Counted from the first letter of the stretch, positions 7,765 to 16,865 are shown. The stretch: DNA of 64,000 nucleotides from Devosia sediminis (GCF_016411825.1 NZ_JAEKMH010000002.1:186001-250000), one strand, 5' to 3'. A program made the numbers and translations. Notes: generated by a model from the letters alone, not told the origin.

Positions 7765-8682
7765 TCACGGCGTCTGCGCGCCCCGTGCATTGACATAGAG
7801 CGCATAAAGCGAAGTGGTGGCGGTGATGAACAGCCGGTTGCGCCTTTTGCCGCCAAAGGTCAGGTTCGACACCCGCTGCGGCACGAGGATTTTGCCGGTA
7901 AGCGCGCCGGTATCGTCGAAAACATGCACGCCATCGCCCGCCGAGCACCAGACCCAGCCATCGCTGTCGACGCGGAAACCATCGGGAATGCCATTGTCGA
8001 TCACCGCGAAGGGTCCGGCATCGCGAACCGCCTTGCCGCCGTCGACCACGTCGAATGCCCGTATGTGCCGCGGCGCCTCAGGGTCGTGGCTTGCCCCTGA
8101 ATCGGCGACATAGAGCCGACTCTCGTCGGGCGAAAAAGCGAGCCCGTTGGGCTGGATGAAGTCGGAAATGACGAGGGTGACCGCGCCGGTCTCGCCATCG
8201 ATCCGATAGACCCCGTGGACGCTCTGCTCCTGCGGCGAGAGGTAACCCTCATAATCGGAAATGATGCCGTAGCTAGGGTCGGTGAACCAGATCGATCCGT
8301 CCGAGGCGACCACCACGTCATTGGGCGAGTTGAGCTTTTTGCCGCCAAAACCGTCCGCCAACACCGTCACCGACCCGTCCGGCTCGGAGCGTGTGACGCG
8401 CCGTGTCCCATGTTCGCACGAGATGAGCCGCCCCTGCCGGTCGCGAGTATGGCCGTTGGCGAAGTTCGATGGCGAGAGATAGGTCGAGACCGAATTGTCC
8501 GACGCCAGATAGCGCAGCACGCGCTGGTTCGGGATGTCGGAAAAGTAGAGGCAGTCATGGTCCGAAAACCAAACCGGCCCCTCGGTCCAGCGGCAGCCTG
8601 TATGCAATTCCTCGAGCCGCGCACTCCCCAGCACTTTGCGGCTGAACCGCTTGTCCGTCACCTCATAGAGCGCTTCGGCCAT
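7765..8682 (-). CDS. SMP-30/gluconolactonase/LRE family protein
   Basis: 305 residues from MAEALYEVTDKRF; GGGAGGA precedes the ATG at 8682. It is a six-bladed beta-propeller of the SMP-30 family with its landmarks: TEGPVWF, the metal-ligand region SPNDVVV and DGSIWFTDPSYG, PNGLAFSPDESRLYVAD, and PDGFRVDSDGWVW. Such enzymes use a divalent metal to hydrolyse sugar lactones such as gluconolactone. No signal peptide, so cytosolic. It has no clear operon partner. Confidence 0.9.
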   Translation of the reverse strand: MAEALYEVTDKRFSRKVLGSARLEELHTGCRWTEGPVWFSDHDCLYFSDIPNQRVLRYLASDNSVSTYLSPSNFANGHTRDRQGRLISCEHGTRRVTRSEPDGSVTVLADGFGGKKLNSPNDVVVASDGSIWFTDPSYGIISDYEGYLSPQEQSVHGVYRIDGETGAVTLVISDFIQPNGLAFSPDESRLYVADSGASHDPEAPRHIRAFDVVDGGKAVRDAGPFAVIDNGIPDGFRVDSDGWVWCSAGDGVHVFDDTGALTGKILVPQRVSNLTFGGKRRNRLFITATTSLYALYVNARGAQTP

Positions 8683-8809
8683 CTCATCCTCCCGTCGACC
8701 CGCAAGGAATAGAGGCCATGCCCTCAAGGGGCAAGCGACGGAGCGGGCCTGCTGTCAGTGAACGGCAAGGATTGGCGCACACTACTGGCCGCGATGCGGG
8801 CGCCAGATC

Positions 8810-9169
8810 ATGCAAGACAGTAAGGTCAGATTTTTCACCGAGGCGTCCCGCGACCTCTGCCGTGCCCTCGCCGTGCTGGCACTGTTCCTCGGCATGCTGG
8901 CCGCAACCCCCGTTTCGGCCGGAGTCTATCCGGGCGGCGCGCCTCTACTCGACATCTGTGGCGAACTCTCCGACGCCGACGACACGGAGGCGCATGGCGC
9001 CTGCCACGCTTGCCGGCCGACGCCACTGATCCTGCCCACCCCGCCGGTCGTGCCGTCCATGGCATTCGGCGCACCGGCCTTCTGCCTCGTCCTCCAACCG
9101 GCGCCCGTTGTCGTCAAGGGTGTCAGGCACTCGCATGCACCGAGGGCGCCACCACCACGTCTCGCTTGA
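8810..9169 (+). CDS. DUF2946-like exported copper-operon protein
   Basis: 119 residues with an N-terminal membrane/signal segment (ALAVLALFLGMLAATPVSAG), a Cys-containing middle (LLDICGELSD, CHACRP) and a proline-rich end ARAPPP-like (RAPPPRLA). This order (signal, CxxC, short hydrophobic segment, R-A-P-P ending) is that of DUF2946 proteins, which commonly precede copper uptake or export genes. It is the first gene of the MbnP/MbnH operon, 53 bases upstream of mbnP. Function of the family is unknown; copper binding by CHAC is inference. Confidence 0.6.
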   Translation: MQDSKVRFFTEASRDLCRALAVLALFLGMLAATPVSAGVYPGGAPLLDICGELSDADDTEAHGACHACRPTPLILPTPPVVPSMAFGAPAFCLVLQPAPVVVKGVRHSHAPRAPPPRLA

Positions 9170-9222
9170 GCCATCGGCGGCACACCGCCGCCATCTCGAT
9201 CGAACCTCGTGGACCCCAACCA

Positions 9223-10086
9223 ATGAAACACGTTCTCGCGGGCGCGCTCGCGCTCATCGCCGCTGCTTTTCTCCCTGTCGCAAGCTGGGCCGAGGCGCCC
9301 GCCACCCCCGTCTCCATATTCTTTGCCGGCGAGGTCAACGGATCGCCATTTGCCTGCGGACAGACCTACGATGATCTGGGCCAGCCGCCCAGTTCCATCA
9401 CTCCCAGTGACTTCCGCTTCTACATAATGGACGTCGCCCTCATCGATGCAGGGGGAGAGGCCGTGCCGGTCACAATCGCCGAGCGCAGCCCCTGGCAGGC
9501 CGACGGCATTACCCTCATTGATTTCGAGGACGGCACCGGTCCCTGCGACGGTGGCAATCCGGGCCTTAATGATCGCATAGAGGGCCATGTGCCTGAGGGC
9601 CACTACCAAGGGCTCCGCTTCACCATGGGCCTGCCCTTTCTCGAGGCGCATGGCGACGTGACCATCGCTTCTGCGCCGCTCGATCTCAGCGCCATGTTCT
9701 GGAGCTGGCAGTCCGGCTATCGCTATCTCAAGGTCGACATGGTCGGCGACATGACCGGCGGCCACGGCGGCCGTCCCACCGGCTTTTCCGTCCATCTGGG
9801 AGATTCAGGCTGCGTCGGCCCCACCTTCAGCCAGCGTCCGGTCGGCTGCGCCCATATCAATGTCGTCAGCGGCGAATTCGCCGATTTCGACCCATCCAAC
9901 AACCGCATCGTAGCCGATCTCGGGCGTTTGCTGGCTGAAACCGACGTGGCCGCCAATACGCCCGACACGGCGCCCGGCTGCATGTCCGAAATGCATGATC
10001 CCGATTGCATCGGCGTGTTCGCCCGGCTTGGTCTCGGCTTTGTCGGTACGGCGCCGGGCCTGCAGACCTTCTTTGAAAGCCGCTGA
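9223..10086 (+). CDS. mbnP: MbnP family copper-binding protein
   Basis: 287 residues with a signal peptide cut near SWAEA. The body matches the MbnP (metallo-mystery pair) family: PFACGQTYDDLG, SDFRFYIMDVALID, a WQ...LIDFEDGTGPC segment, GHVPEGHYQGLRFTMGLPF and the aromatic motif FWSWQSGYRYLKVD (W160 and W162). In the characterised Methylosinus pair, the diheme partner MbnH converts a Trp of MbnP to kynurenine and MbnP binds copper. The mbnH gene follows one base after the stop, so the pair is intact. No methanobactin precursor gene is visible nearby, so this is a stand-alone MbnP/MbnH pair within a copper and cytochrome oxidase assembly operon. The ATG at 9223 gives the proper signal peptide. 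Confidence 0.88.
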   Translation: MKHVLAGALALIAAAFLPVASWAEAPATPVSIFFAGEVNGSPFACGQTYDDLGQPPSSITPSDFRFYIMDVALIDAGGEAVPVTIAERSPWQADGITLIDFEDGTGPCDGGNPGLNDRIEGHVPEGHYQGLRFTMGLPFLEAHGDVTIASAPLDLSAMFWSWQSGYRYLKVDMVGDMTGGHGGRPTGFSVHLGDSGCVGPTFSQRPVGCAHINVVSGEFADFDPSNNRIVADLGRLLAETDVAANTPDTAPGCMSEMHDPDCIGVFARLGLGFVGTAPGLQTFFESR

Positions 10087-10087
10087 C

Positions 10088-11212
10088 ATGCGCTGGGCCA
10101 TTGTCCTGATCCTGGGCCTTTTCGGCTTGCCCGCGCTTGTCCCCGCGGCACCCGCCGAAACGCCTTACCGCTATCCCACGCCCGATTGGGTGCCGCTCCC
10201 CGTCACGCCACCCGACAACCCCATGTCCGAGGCGAAAGTCGCGCTGGGGCGGCATCTCTTCTACGAGACCGCCCTCTCCGCCGATGGCTCCATGTCCTGC
10301 TCATCCTGCCACCACCAGGAACTGGCCTTCACCGATGGTCAGCCGACCCATGCCGGCGTTCATGGCGAGCCCGGCCTGCGCAACGCTCAGAGTCTCGCCA
10401 ATGTCGCCTACTTCCCGACCCTGACCTGGAGCAATCCCAATCTCACCCGTCTCGAGCAACAGATCCTCGTGCCGCTGTTCGGCGACCGGCCGGTGGAACT
10501 GGGCATGGCGGGACGGGAGCGGGACCTGTTCGCGGCCCTTGCCGCCAATCCCGTCTATCCCCCGCTCTTCGACGCGGCCTTCCCGGATACCGGTGGCGCG
10601 ATCGACCTGTCTTCGGTGACCAGGGGGCTGGCAGCCTTCATGCGCTCGATAATGAGCTTTTCGAGCCCCTATGACCGCTTCGTGCGCGAGGGTGATACGG
10701 CGGCCATGTCCGCGGCCGCACTACGAGGCGAGGCGCTGTTTTTCAGCGAAAAGCTCGAATGCGCCCACTGTCATGGCGGGCTGAACTTTACCGACAACAC
10801 CCACCGGCAGGGCCAGTCCTATCCGGAAACGGGCTTTCACAATACCGGCCTCTACAACCTCGATGGGGCAGGGGCCTATCCGGCTCCAAATGTCGGTCTG
10901 CGCGAGTTCACCCTCGAAAAAACCGACGAGGGCCGCTTCCGCACCCCCAGCCTGCGCAATGTCGCGGTCACCGGTCCCTATATGCACGACGGCTCCATTC
11001 CGACGCTCGAGGCGGTCATCCGCGACCACTACGCCCTGGGCGGTCGCGCCGCTTCCGGCCCGCATGGACGCAGCCCGCTGCGAGATCCCTTCATCGAGGG
11101 CTTTTCCATCACCGATGGGGAAATTGCCGACCTCGTCGCCTTTCTCGAAAGCCTCACCGACGAGGCCTTCCTTGCCGATCCTCGCTTCTCCAATCCCTTT
11201 GCCGGACAATAG
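10088..11212 (+). CDS. mbnH: MbnH diheme peroxidase-like enzyme
   Basis: 374 residues, signal peptide ending around PAAPA, then a bacterial diheme cytochrome c peroxidase (MauG/CcpA) fold. Two heme c sites are visible: CSSCH at residues 71-75 and CAHCH at 225-229. Other landmarks are GRHLFYETALSADGSMSC, LRNAQSLANVAY and RTPSLRNVAVTGPYMHDGS. By family it modifies its MbnP partner oxidatively through a high-valent bis-heme state in the periplasm. It starts one base after mbnP ends. The next gene begins two bases after its stop. Confidence 0.9.
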   Translation: MRWAIVLILGLFGLPALVPAAPAETPYRYPTPDWVPLPVTPPDNPMSEAKVALGRHLFYETALSADGSMSCSSCHHQELAFTDGQPTHAGVHGEPGLRNAQSLANVAYFPTLTWSNPNLTRLEQQILVPLFGDRPVELGMAGRERDLFAALAANPVYPPLFDAAFPDTGGAIDLSSVTRGLAAFMRSIMSFSSPYDRFVREGDTAAMSAAALRGEALFFSEKLECAHCHGGLNFTDNTHRQGQSYPETGFHNTGLYNLDGAGAYPAPNVGLREFTLEKTDEGRFRTPSLRNVAVTGPYMHDGSIPTLEAVIRDHYALGGRAASGPHGRSPLRDPFIEGFSITDGEIADLVAFLESLTDEAFLADPRFSNPFAGQ

Positions 11213-11214
11213 CC

Positions 11215-11703
11215 ATGCCTTCCCAAATCTCTCTTGCGGCGCTGCTCCTGCTTCTCGCCGGCACCGGCGTGGCCCATGCCCATGCGACGGCCGGCGGCGC
11301 CAGCGCCGGGGCAGGGCAGCCATTCACCCTGCTGCTCACCGTGCCCCATGGGTGCCAGGGCCAACCCACGACTGAAGTGGTGGTCGGCATTCCCGAAGGC
11401 TTCCTCGTGGCCGAAGGCCTGGCTGTTTCCGGCTGGACGGTATCGAGCGTAACAGCCCCACTGTCCCGCCCCTACCGCCTGAATGATCAGACGATTTCGG
11501 AGGGCGTCATCGAGATCACCTGGATCGGCGGCAGTCTGCCGGACGACGAGACGGGTGTCTTTGCCGTCCAGGGCATCTTTGCCGACGACATGGCGCCGGG
11601 GCCTGCGCGGTTTCCGCTGCTGCAGCTCTGCCCGGATGGCGAAGAAGCCTGGATCGATGCCGGCGGCGACCGACCGGCTCCCTTTGTCGACGTGCTCCCA
11701 TGA
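11215..11703 (+). CDS. YcnI-like DUF1775 copper-binding protein
   Basis: 162 residues. The signal peptide ends in AHA and would leave a mature N-terminal His (HATAGG), as in YcnI-family copper proteins, where that His helps bind the metal. The family motif VPHGCQGQPTTEVVVGIPEG is clear. It lacks the C-terminal membrane anchor of Bacillus YcnI, so it should be soluble and periplasmic. It lies between mbnH and an SCO gene, whose ATG overlaps its stop. Likely a periplasmic copper carrier. Confidence 0.85.
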   Translation: MPSQISLAALLLLLAGTGVAHAHATAGGASAGAGQPFTLLLTVPHGCQGQPTTEVVVGIPEGFLVAEGLAVSGWTVSSVTAPLSRPYRLNDQTISEGVIEITWIGGSLPDDETGVFAVQGIFADDMAPGPARFPLLQLCPDGEEAWIDAGGDRPAPFVDVLP

Positions 11704-12320
11704 TGGCCGAAAACCGCGAAGCGGCCGGCGGAAGGCGGCTACTGCAGGCCGGGCTCTGGTTGTTGATCGGCGCGGCCGCGATCATCGCAACCGCCGCCTG
11801 GTATTGGCCCGGTCAGCAAACGCTCGATATCGCCGACTATGGCGGCGGCAGCTATGCGCTGGTCGACCACAGGGGTAATCCCTTCACCCCGGAAAGCCTC
11901 ATCGGACAGCCCGCGCTTCTGTTCTTCGGCTACACCAACTGTCCCGATGTGTGTCCCATCACCCTCGGTCAGATTGCCGCTTGGTTCGAAGAGCTGGGCG
12001 CGGATGCGAAGGATGTCGGCGCCTACCTCGTCACCGTCGACCCCGCGCGCGACACCGCTCCCGCGCTGGCCGACTATCTGAGCTGGGCCGGAAACAGGGT
12101 CACGGGCGTCACCGGTTCGCCCGACCAGGTCTCCAGCCTGATGAAAGCCTGGCATGTCACGGCGGAACAGGTGCCTGGCCTCGACGGGTCCTACACCGTC
12201 GATCATACCGCCTCGGTCTTCCTGGTCGATGCCGGGGGCCGCTTTCGCGGCACCATCGCCTATCTTGAAGCCTGGGACACGGCCGTCGCCAAGCTCAGGC
12301 GCCTGGCCACCACGCCATGA
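11700..12320 (+). CDS. SCO1/SenC family copper chaperone (first copy)
   Basis: 206 residues with an N-terminal membrane anchor (LWLLIGAAAIIATAAWYW) and a thioredoxin-like domain in the periplasm. The copper ligands are intact: C81 and C85 in CPDVCP and H169 in VDHTASVF. SCO proteins deliver copper to the CuA site of cytochrome oxidase or act as thiol reductases on it. The gene overlaps both neighbours by ATGA, showing one transcript. Confidence 0.92.
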   Translation: MMAENREAAGGRRLLQAGLWLLIGAAAIIATAAWYWPGQQTLDIADYGGGSYALVDHRGNPFTPESLIGQPALLFFGYTNCPDVCPITLGQIAAWFEELGADAKDVGAYLVTVDPARDTAPALADYLSWAGNRVTGVTGSPDQVSSLMKAWHVTAEQVPGLDGSYTVDHTASVFLVDAGGRFRGTIAYLEAWDTAVAKLRRLATTP

Positions 12321-14326
12321 TGGCGCGCCTGCTCCTCACGCTGCTTGCGCTCTGGCTCCACGCGTCTCCCGCAGTGGCGCATAGCGGCCTGGTCTCCTCC
12401 GCCCCGCCCGACAATGCCCTGCTCGACAGGCCACCTGCCGAGCTGGTGCTCGATTTTACCGAGGCCGTCACGCCCCTTGTCGTGATGTTGCACCAGACCG
12501 ACGGCACCATTCTCGACCTGACCGATCGCCTGGAACCGGGGAGCAGTCTGGTGATCGATCCCGCCCCGCCCCTCGCTGAGGGAACACACGTCCTCAGTTG
12601 GCGGGTGGTTTCCGCCGACGGTCACCCGATTTCCGGTTCGCAGGTCTTTTCGGTCGGCAGGGCAAGCGCGGCGCTGCCCGAAATCGCATCCGCCGACCAT
12701 GCTGTGCTGGCCGCCATCTGGCTCGCGCGCGTCCTCGTCCTGACCACCGCCTTTGCAGTGGTGGGCGCGGCGCTGTTCAGGGGTCTCATCGCCTCATTGC
12801 CTCCCGCCATGGTGCCGATCCTGGTCGTGGCCGCCCCCATAGGCCTGTCCTCTGTTGCCCTTTCAGTCGGTCTCCAGGGCCTTGATGCCGCCGGTCTGCC
12901 CTTGACGGCAATCCTCTCGCCACGTCCATGGACCATCGGCTTCGGCACCGCCTATGGAGCCGCCCTGGTGGTCACCTTCATGGCCATCCTGCTGGGTGCC
13001 GTGTCGCTGACGCATGCGGGGCTGTTGAGCCGCGTCCTCTCCGTTGTGGCCACTCTCGCGCTGGCGGTCTCCTTTGCGATCGCCGGTCACGCCGGCACGG
13101 CCGAGCCGCAATGGCTGACCAGGCCAGCCATCGTTCTGCACATCGTGGCCCTGGTGTTCTGGCTGGGCGCGCTGCTGCCGCTTCGGGGGCATCTTGCCGC
13201 GCGAAGCCGAGAAGCGACGCTGGCTTTGTCGCGGTTTTCTGCCTTTGCGCCCTTCGCCATGGCGCCGTTGCTGCTGTCGGCCATCCTCCTCGCCGTGGCC
13301 CAACTGGGCCCGCCCGGCCGCCATTATCTCTCGGCCTATGGGGCCATATTGGGCGGCAAGCTGGTGCTTATCGGCCTGCTCCTGGCGCTCGCGGTGGTCA
13401 ACCGCTTCCGGCTGACCGGGCCGATTCTCGCGCAGGGGCCCGTCAGCGGCATGGTGCGCTCCATCCGCGCGGAAGTTGTGCTGGCGGTGCTGATCCTCGC
13501 TCTGGTGGCGGCGTGGCGATTCACCCCGCCGCCGCGGGTGCTGAGCGTGCTCTATCCGGAGCCGGCGCTTGCCCGCCTCACCGGCGGAGGCTGGCAGGCG
13601 GATGTGGCTATCGATCCGGGCGTTCCGGGCCTCGCGCTCGTCGATCTGCTCATCTCGGGCGGCAATGGTGGGCAGGAACCCCGCGACATTACCCTGTCGC
13701 TCAGCCAGCCCGAACTGGGCATCGAGCCTTTCTCGCGCCCGGCCCGCCAGGTGGCGCCGGGCCACTGGCGCGTCGAGGGGCTCAACCTGCCCACCCATGG
13801 CCAGTGGGACCTCGCGCTCGACATCCGCGCGACACGGCTGCATCGCGTCACGCTTGAGGGGCAGATAGAGCTGCGCAGCCGGTCCGGCGAAACCAGCCGC
13901 CAGCCCATCGTCGTGGCAAGCCTGGGCGACCTCCAGATCGCCGATGCCTTCAGCCGCGCCACCCTGCCCGGCGCATCGGTCGCCGGCGCCTATTTCACCA
14001 TCCTCAACACCGGCACAAAGCCGGATCGGCTGCTTGGCGCCACCACGCCCAAGGCAGCACGGATCACCGCGCATGGCATGCAGGTGGACAACCAGATCAT
14101 GCGCATGCGCCAGACCGCCGACGGCATCGACATCCCCGCCGGCGCGACCACCCGGCTCGAACCCGGAGGGCTCCACCTGATGATGGAAGATCTCGTCGAA
14201 CCGGTCGTCGAGGGGGAGACGGTCCCGATCACCCTGACCTTCGAGACCTCCGGCACGGTCACTGTCAATCTCGAAGTGCTGGGCTTTGCCGCCGACGGCT
14301 TTGCCAGTCACGAACAACACCCATGA
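12317..14326 (+). CDS. CopC-CopD-PCuAC fusion, copper uptake and delivery protein
   Basis: 669 residues combining modules usually on separate genes. Signal peptide to residue 21, then a CopC domain (22-115) with the mature N-terminal His22 and DGHPISGSQVFSVG; a CopD membrane domain with about eight helices (125-405); a periplasmic linker domain of beta type (about 410-525); and a PCuAC domain (about 536-660) with H586, M597, H620 and M622 in the HX10MX22HXM pattern. CopC binds periplasmic Cu(II), CopD imports copper, and PCuAC hands Cu(I) to SCO or the oxidase. The fusion therefore joins capture, transport and delivery. It overlaps the SCO genes on both sides by four bases. Confidence 0.88.
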   Translation: MMARLLLTLLALWLHASPAVAHSGLVSSAPPDNALLDRPPAELVLDFTEAVTPLVVMLHQTDGTILDLTDRLEPGSSLVIDPAPPLAEGTHVLSWRVVSADGHPISGSQVFSVGRASAALPEIASADHAVLAAIWLARVLVLTTAFAVVGAALFRGLIASLPPAMVPILVVAAPIGLSSVALSVGLQGLDAAGLPLTAILSPRPWTIGFGTAYGAALVVTFMAILLGAVSLTHAGLLSRVLSVVATLALAVSFAIAGHAGTAEPQWLTRPAIVLHIVALVFWLGALLPLRGHLAARSREATLALSRFSAFAPFAMAPLLLSAILLAVAQLGPPGRHYLSAYGAILGGKLVLIGLLLALAVVNRFRLTGPILAQGPVSGMVRSIRAEVVLAVLILALVAAWRFTPPPRVLSVLYPEPALARLTGGGWQADVAIDPGVPGLALVDLLISGGNGGQEPRDITLSLSQPELGIEPFSRPARQVAPGHWRVEGLNLPTHGQWDLALDIRATRLHRVTLEGQIELRSRSGETSRQPIVVASLGDLQIADAFSRATLPGASVAGAYFTILNTGTKPDRLLGATTPKAARITAHGMQVDNQIMRMRQTADGIDIPAGATTRLEPGGLHLMMEDLVEPVVEGETVPITLTFETSGTVTVNLEVLGFAADGFASHEQHP

Positions 14327-14955
14327 GCACGTCCATGACCCTTCTCCGCATCGCCCGGTTTGCACTCTGGTCCAGCGTCCTCGTCGTTGGCACAGCGACC
14401 GCCACGCTCTACCTCGTCCGCCCCGCACCCCAACTGCAAGCCGCGGCTGTGGTCAGCAATGGGCAATCCTCGCTGGGCAAGGCTCCCTACGAACTCGTCG
14501 ACACGCGCGGCAATGCGTTCAATCCGCAGGTCATGACCGGCGCGCCGACGCTCCTGTTCTTCGGCTTCACCCAATGTCCCGATATCTGTCCCACCAGCGT
14601 GGCCGATATCATGCTCTGGTACGAGCAACTCGGCGAGGAGGCGGCGGACTTGCGCAGCTACTTCGTCACCATCGACCCGGAACGCGACACCTATCGTCGG
14701 ATTGCCGAATACCTGTCCTGGACCAAGCGGATCGTCGGCGTCACCGGCACGCCCGAGGAAATTGCGGCCGTCGCGGCATCATGGGGCGTCCACTACGAAA
14801 AGATCTCCGAGCCCGATGGCGGCTACACCATGGATCACACCTCCGCCGTCTACCTGATCGACCGGCAGGGCGAGTTCGTCACCTTCATCAGCTATGGCGA
14901 AGAGACATCCGTGGCGGTCGAAAAGCTCCGTTCATTCCTGAGGTCGCAGCCATGA
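14323..14955 (+). CDS. SCO1/SenC family copper chaperone (second copy)
   Basis: 210 residues with an N-terminal anchor helix and a periplasmic thioredoxin fold. Copper ligands C85 and C89 (CPDICP) and H172 (MDHTSAVYLID) are present. It differs clearly from the copy three genes upstream, so the two are not a recent duplication. Its start overlaps the CopCD-PCuAC stop and its stop overlaps the ctaG start. Two SCO proteins in one operon may separate copper loading from thiol reduction. Confidence 0.92.
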   Translation: MSTSMTLLRIARFALWSSVLVVGTATATLYLVRPAPQLQAAAVVSNGQSSLGKAPYELVDTRGNAFNPQVMTGAPTLLFFGFTQCPDICPTSVADIMLWYEQLGEEAADLRSYFVTIDPERDTYRRIAEYLSWTKRIVGVTGTPEEIAAVAASWGVHYEKISEPDGGYTMDHTSAVYLIDRQGEFVTFISYGEETSVAVEKLRSFLRSQP

Positions 14956-15509
14956 TCCTCGATCGATCGGTCCAGCCCGCATCAACGACCTCCCTGCATC
15001 ACCGCAACCGCCGCACCTTCCGCCTTCTCTTGTGTGGCGCGACTGGCATGCTCGGATTGGCGTTTCTCGCCGTGCCACTCTATGGGCTCTTCTGCTCGGT
15101 GACCGGCTATGGCGGCACGCCGGGCCAGTCTGAAGGCAACGTGAAGGGCGTGGTGGATCGCCCGATCACCGTCAGCTTCGACGCCAATATCGATCGGGGC
15201 CTACCTTGGGCAATACGGCGCGCCGATCCGGTGACCAGCAGGATCGGCAGCGTCGAAGTGGTCAATTATCGGGCCACCAACCTCTCCGATCAGCCGGTTA
15301 CGGGCATGGCGGTGTTCAACGTCACGCCGGATCGCGCCGGCTATTACTTCAACAAGGTCGAGTGCTTCTGCTTTACCGAGCAGACCCTCCAGCCCGGGGA
15401 GACGCTCGATATGCCCATTCAGTTCTTCGTCGATCCCGATTTCGCCGGAAACCCCGAGCTCGACACTATCGGCGAGATCACGCTGTCCTACACCTTCTAT
15501 CGCAAGTAA
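14952..15509 (+). CDS. ctaG: Cytochrome c oxidase assembly protein CtaG/Cox11
   Basis: 185 residues: a short cytosolic N-terminus, one membrane helix (LLLCGATGMLGLAFLAVPLYGLFC) and a periplasmic beta domain with the Cu(I) motif CFCF at 138-141 and GYYFNKVECFCFTEQ. Cox11 inserts CuB into subunit I of aa3 oxidases. Usually the gene sits in the ctaC-ctaD operon; here it is at the end of a copper-handling operon, so it may be a second copy for a special oxidase. Oxidase structural genes are not in this window. Confidence 0.93.
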   Translation: MILDRSVQPASTTSLHHRNRRTFRLLLCGATGMLGLAFLAVPLYGLFCSVTGYGGTPGQSEGNVKGVVDRPITVSFDANIDRGLPWAIRRADPVTSRIGSVEVVNYRATNLSDQPVTGMAVFNVTPDRAGYYFNKVECFCFTEQTLQPGETLDMPIQFFVDPDFAGNPELDTIGEITLSYTFYRK

Positions 15510-15579
15510 TGAGATGCGAAGTGTCAGCTTCCAGTCAGCCGGATAAGGGACCCTGCCGCCTCAACTGAGGACGGTACAC

Positions 15580-15951
15580 ATGAAGCGCATGACGTTGATG
15601 GCGGTCTTGGCCGCATTGTGGGCCGGCCCCACCCAGGCCTGCGACCAGGCCTTGCAGGCAAAGGCCGACGAGATATTTCAGGCACGGTGCAGCTCCTGCC
15701 ACAATGACCGGGCGCGGATTTCCGGGCTCTCCCTGGCTGAGGGTGGCGCTGCGCTCATCGGCCAGGCCAGCACGCAGGTATCTGGCATGGAGAGGATCGC
15801 GCCCGGCGACCCTGAAAACAGCTACGTGTTCAGGAAAATCATGGGCACGCATGCCGATGTCGGTGGCAGTGGGTCGCGCATGCCGATAGGTCCTGCTCTC
15901 GGCGACACGCAACTGGCCGACATCGAGCAATGGATCCGTTCCTGCCAATAA
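15580..15951 (+). CDS. Small periplasmic cytochrome c
   Basis: 123 residues with a signal peptide ending TQACDQ. One heme site CSSCH (residues 37-41) and a Met ligand region (SRMPIG) near residue 101 make it a class I-like monoheme cytochrome. It follows ctaG by 70 bases on the same strand and probably ends the copper operon; it could feed or drain electrons for MbnH. It faces the response regulator gene tail-to-tail, eight bases apart. Confidence 0.85.
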   Translation: MKRMTLMAVLAALWAGPTQACDQALQAKADEIFQARCSSCHNDRARISGLSLAEGGAALIGQASTQVSGMERIAPGDPENSYVFRKIMGTHADVGGSGSRMPIGPALGDTQLADIEQWIRSCQ

Positions 15952-15959
15952 CCGGGCCG

Positions 15960-16637
15960 TCAGGTATCGTCGATGAGATAACCAACGCCGCGCACCGGGT
16001 GGATCACCGCCCCGGCGTCGAGCAGGGACAGCCGCTTCCGCAATCGCGAGACATGGGCTTCGAGCGTATTGGAGCTCGGTTCCTCGCCAAAGCCGTAGAC
16101 GGCTTCGATGAGCAGTTCACGCGTGACCACCCTGCGGCAACGGAGCAGCAGGCTTTCGATGATCAGCAATTCGCGCCGCCGCAGATGCAGCACGTCTTCG
16201 CCCACCCGCACTTCGCGGGTGTCCGGATGGTAGGTGATCCGGCCGCAGGTGATCGGTTGCACGCTGCGCCCGGCCAACCGGGTCCGCCGCAATGCCGCGC
16301 GGATGCGGGCGCGCAATTCATCCCAGTCGAATGGTTTTGGCAGGTAGTCGTCGGCACCGGCGTCCAGACCTTCGATCCTGGCATCGGCCGACCCCATTGC
16401 ACTGAGCACAAGCACGCTTGCCTGCGGCTGCAGCGCATGGACCTCGCGCAACAGGCTGATGCCATCGCCATCGGGCAGGCGGCGGTCGAGCAGAATCAGG
16501 GCGTAGCGGACCAGCTTGAGGGCCGCCGAGGCTTCGTCCAGCCGCTCTGTCCGGTCCACCACCAGCCCCTGGTCCTGCAACTCCCGCTGCAGGCGGCCCG
16601 CCAGGTCGGACTGGTCTTCGACGAGCAGCACTCTCAT
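15960..16637 (-). CDS. OmpR-family response regulator
   Basis: 225 residues. The receiver domain has the acidic pair E7/D8 (LLVEDQS), phospho-acceptor D51 (ALILLDRRLPD) and the KP lysine in DDYLPKPFD. The C-terminal winged helix carries RELLIIESLLLRCRRVVTRELL and VSRLRKRL. It is transcribed away from the histidine kinase gene, with a 13-base palindrome between them. The position beside the copper operon suggests it may control that operon, as CopR/CusR types do, but this is inference. Confidence 0.93.
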   Translation of the reverse strand: MRVLLVEDQSDLAGRLQRELQDQGLVVDRTERLDEASAALKLVRYALILLDRRLPDGDGISLLREVHALQPQASVLVLSAMGSADARIEGLDAGADDYLPKPFDWDELRARIRAALRRTRLAGRSVQPITCGRITYHPDTREVRVGEDVLHLRRRELLIIESLLLRCRRVVTRELLIEAVYGFGEEPSSNTLEAHVSRLRKRLSLLDAGAVIHPVRGVGYLIDDT

Positions 16638-16776
16638 GGGACGTCATCCTCCATTCCGTCAGGCACCGACATGTCTACCACAAGGCGATCGGGGATCATG
16701 ACGAAGCTGGCAATGCCTGCCGAAAGAATGGGGCATGTCCGTGCCCTCCGGTAGTCGCCTGCCGACATAACCGCGC

Positions 16777-16789
16777 ATGCAAGTTGCAT
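16777..16789. promoter_or_regulatory. Palindrome ATGCAAGTTGCAT, candidate operator
   Basis: A six-base arm ATGCAA, one central G, and TTGCAT. It lies between the divergent response regulator and kinase genes. A nearly identical 16-base palindrome occurs upstream of the aac(3)-like gene at 18.7 kb, which makes a shared regulator plausible. Confidence 0.5.
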
Positions 16790-16865
16790 CTTGCTGACAG
16801 CGGCAAGACCTGTTCCCATCGCGCTGCCCGTCGGGCGCGCATTGTTTGCCGAGCGAGGCTTCCCA

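Noticed and set aside
8690-8809. CueR/CopY-type operator upstream of the copper operon
   Set aside because: Only a weak TGCCC-N5-GGGCA dyad near 8719 was seen; it does not match known copper boxes, so it was not listed as a feature.
8683-9222. Methanobactin precursor gene (mbnA) near MbnP/MbnH
   Set aside because: No short frame with a Cys-rich core peptide or MbnB/MbnC genes is present; the pair stands alone.
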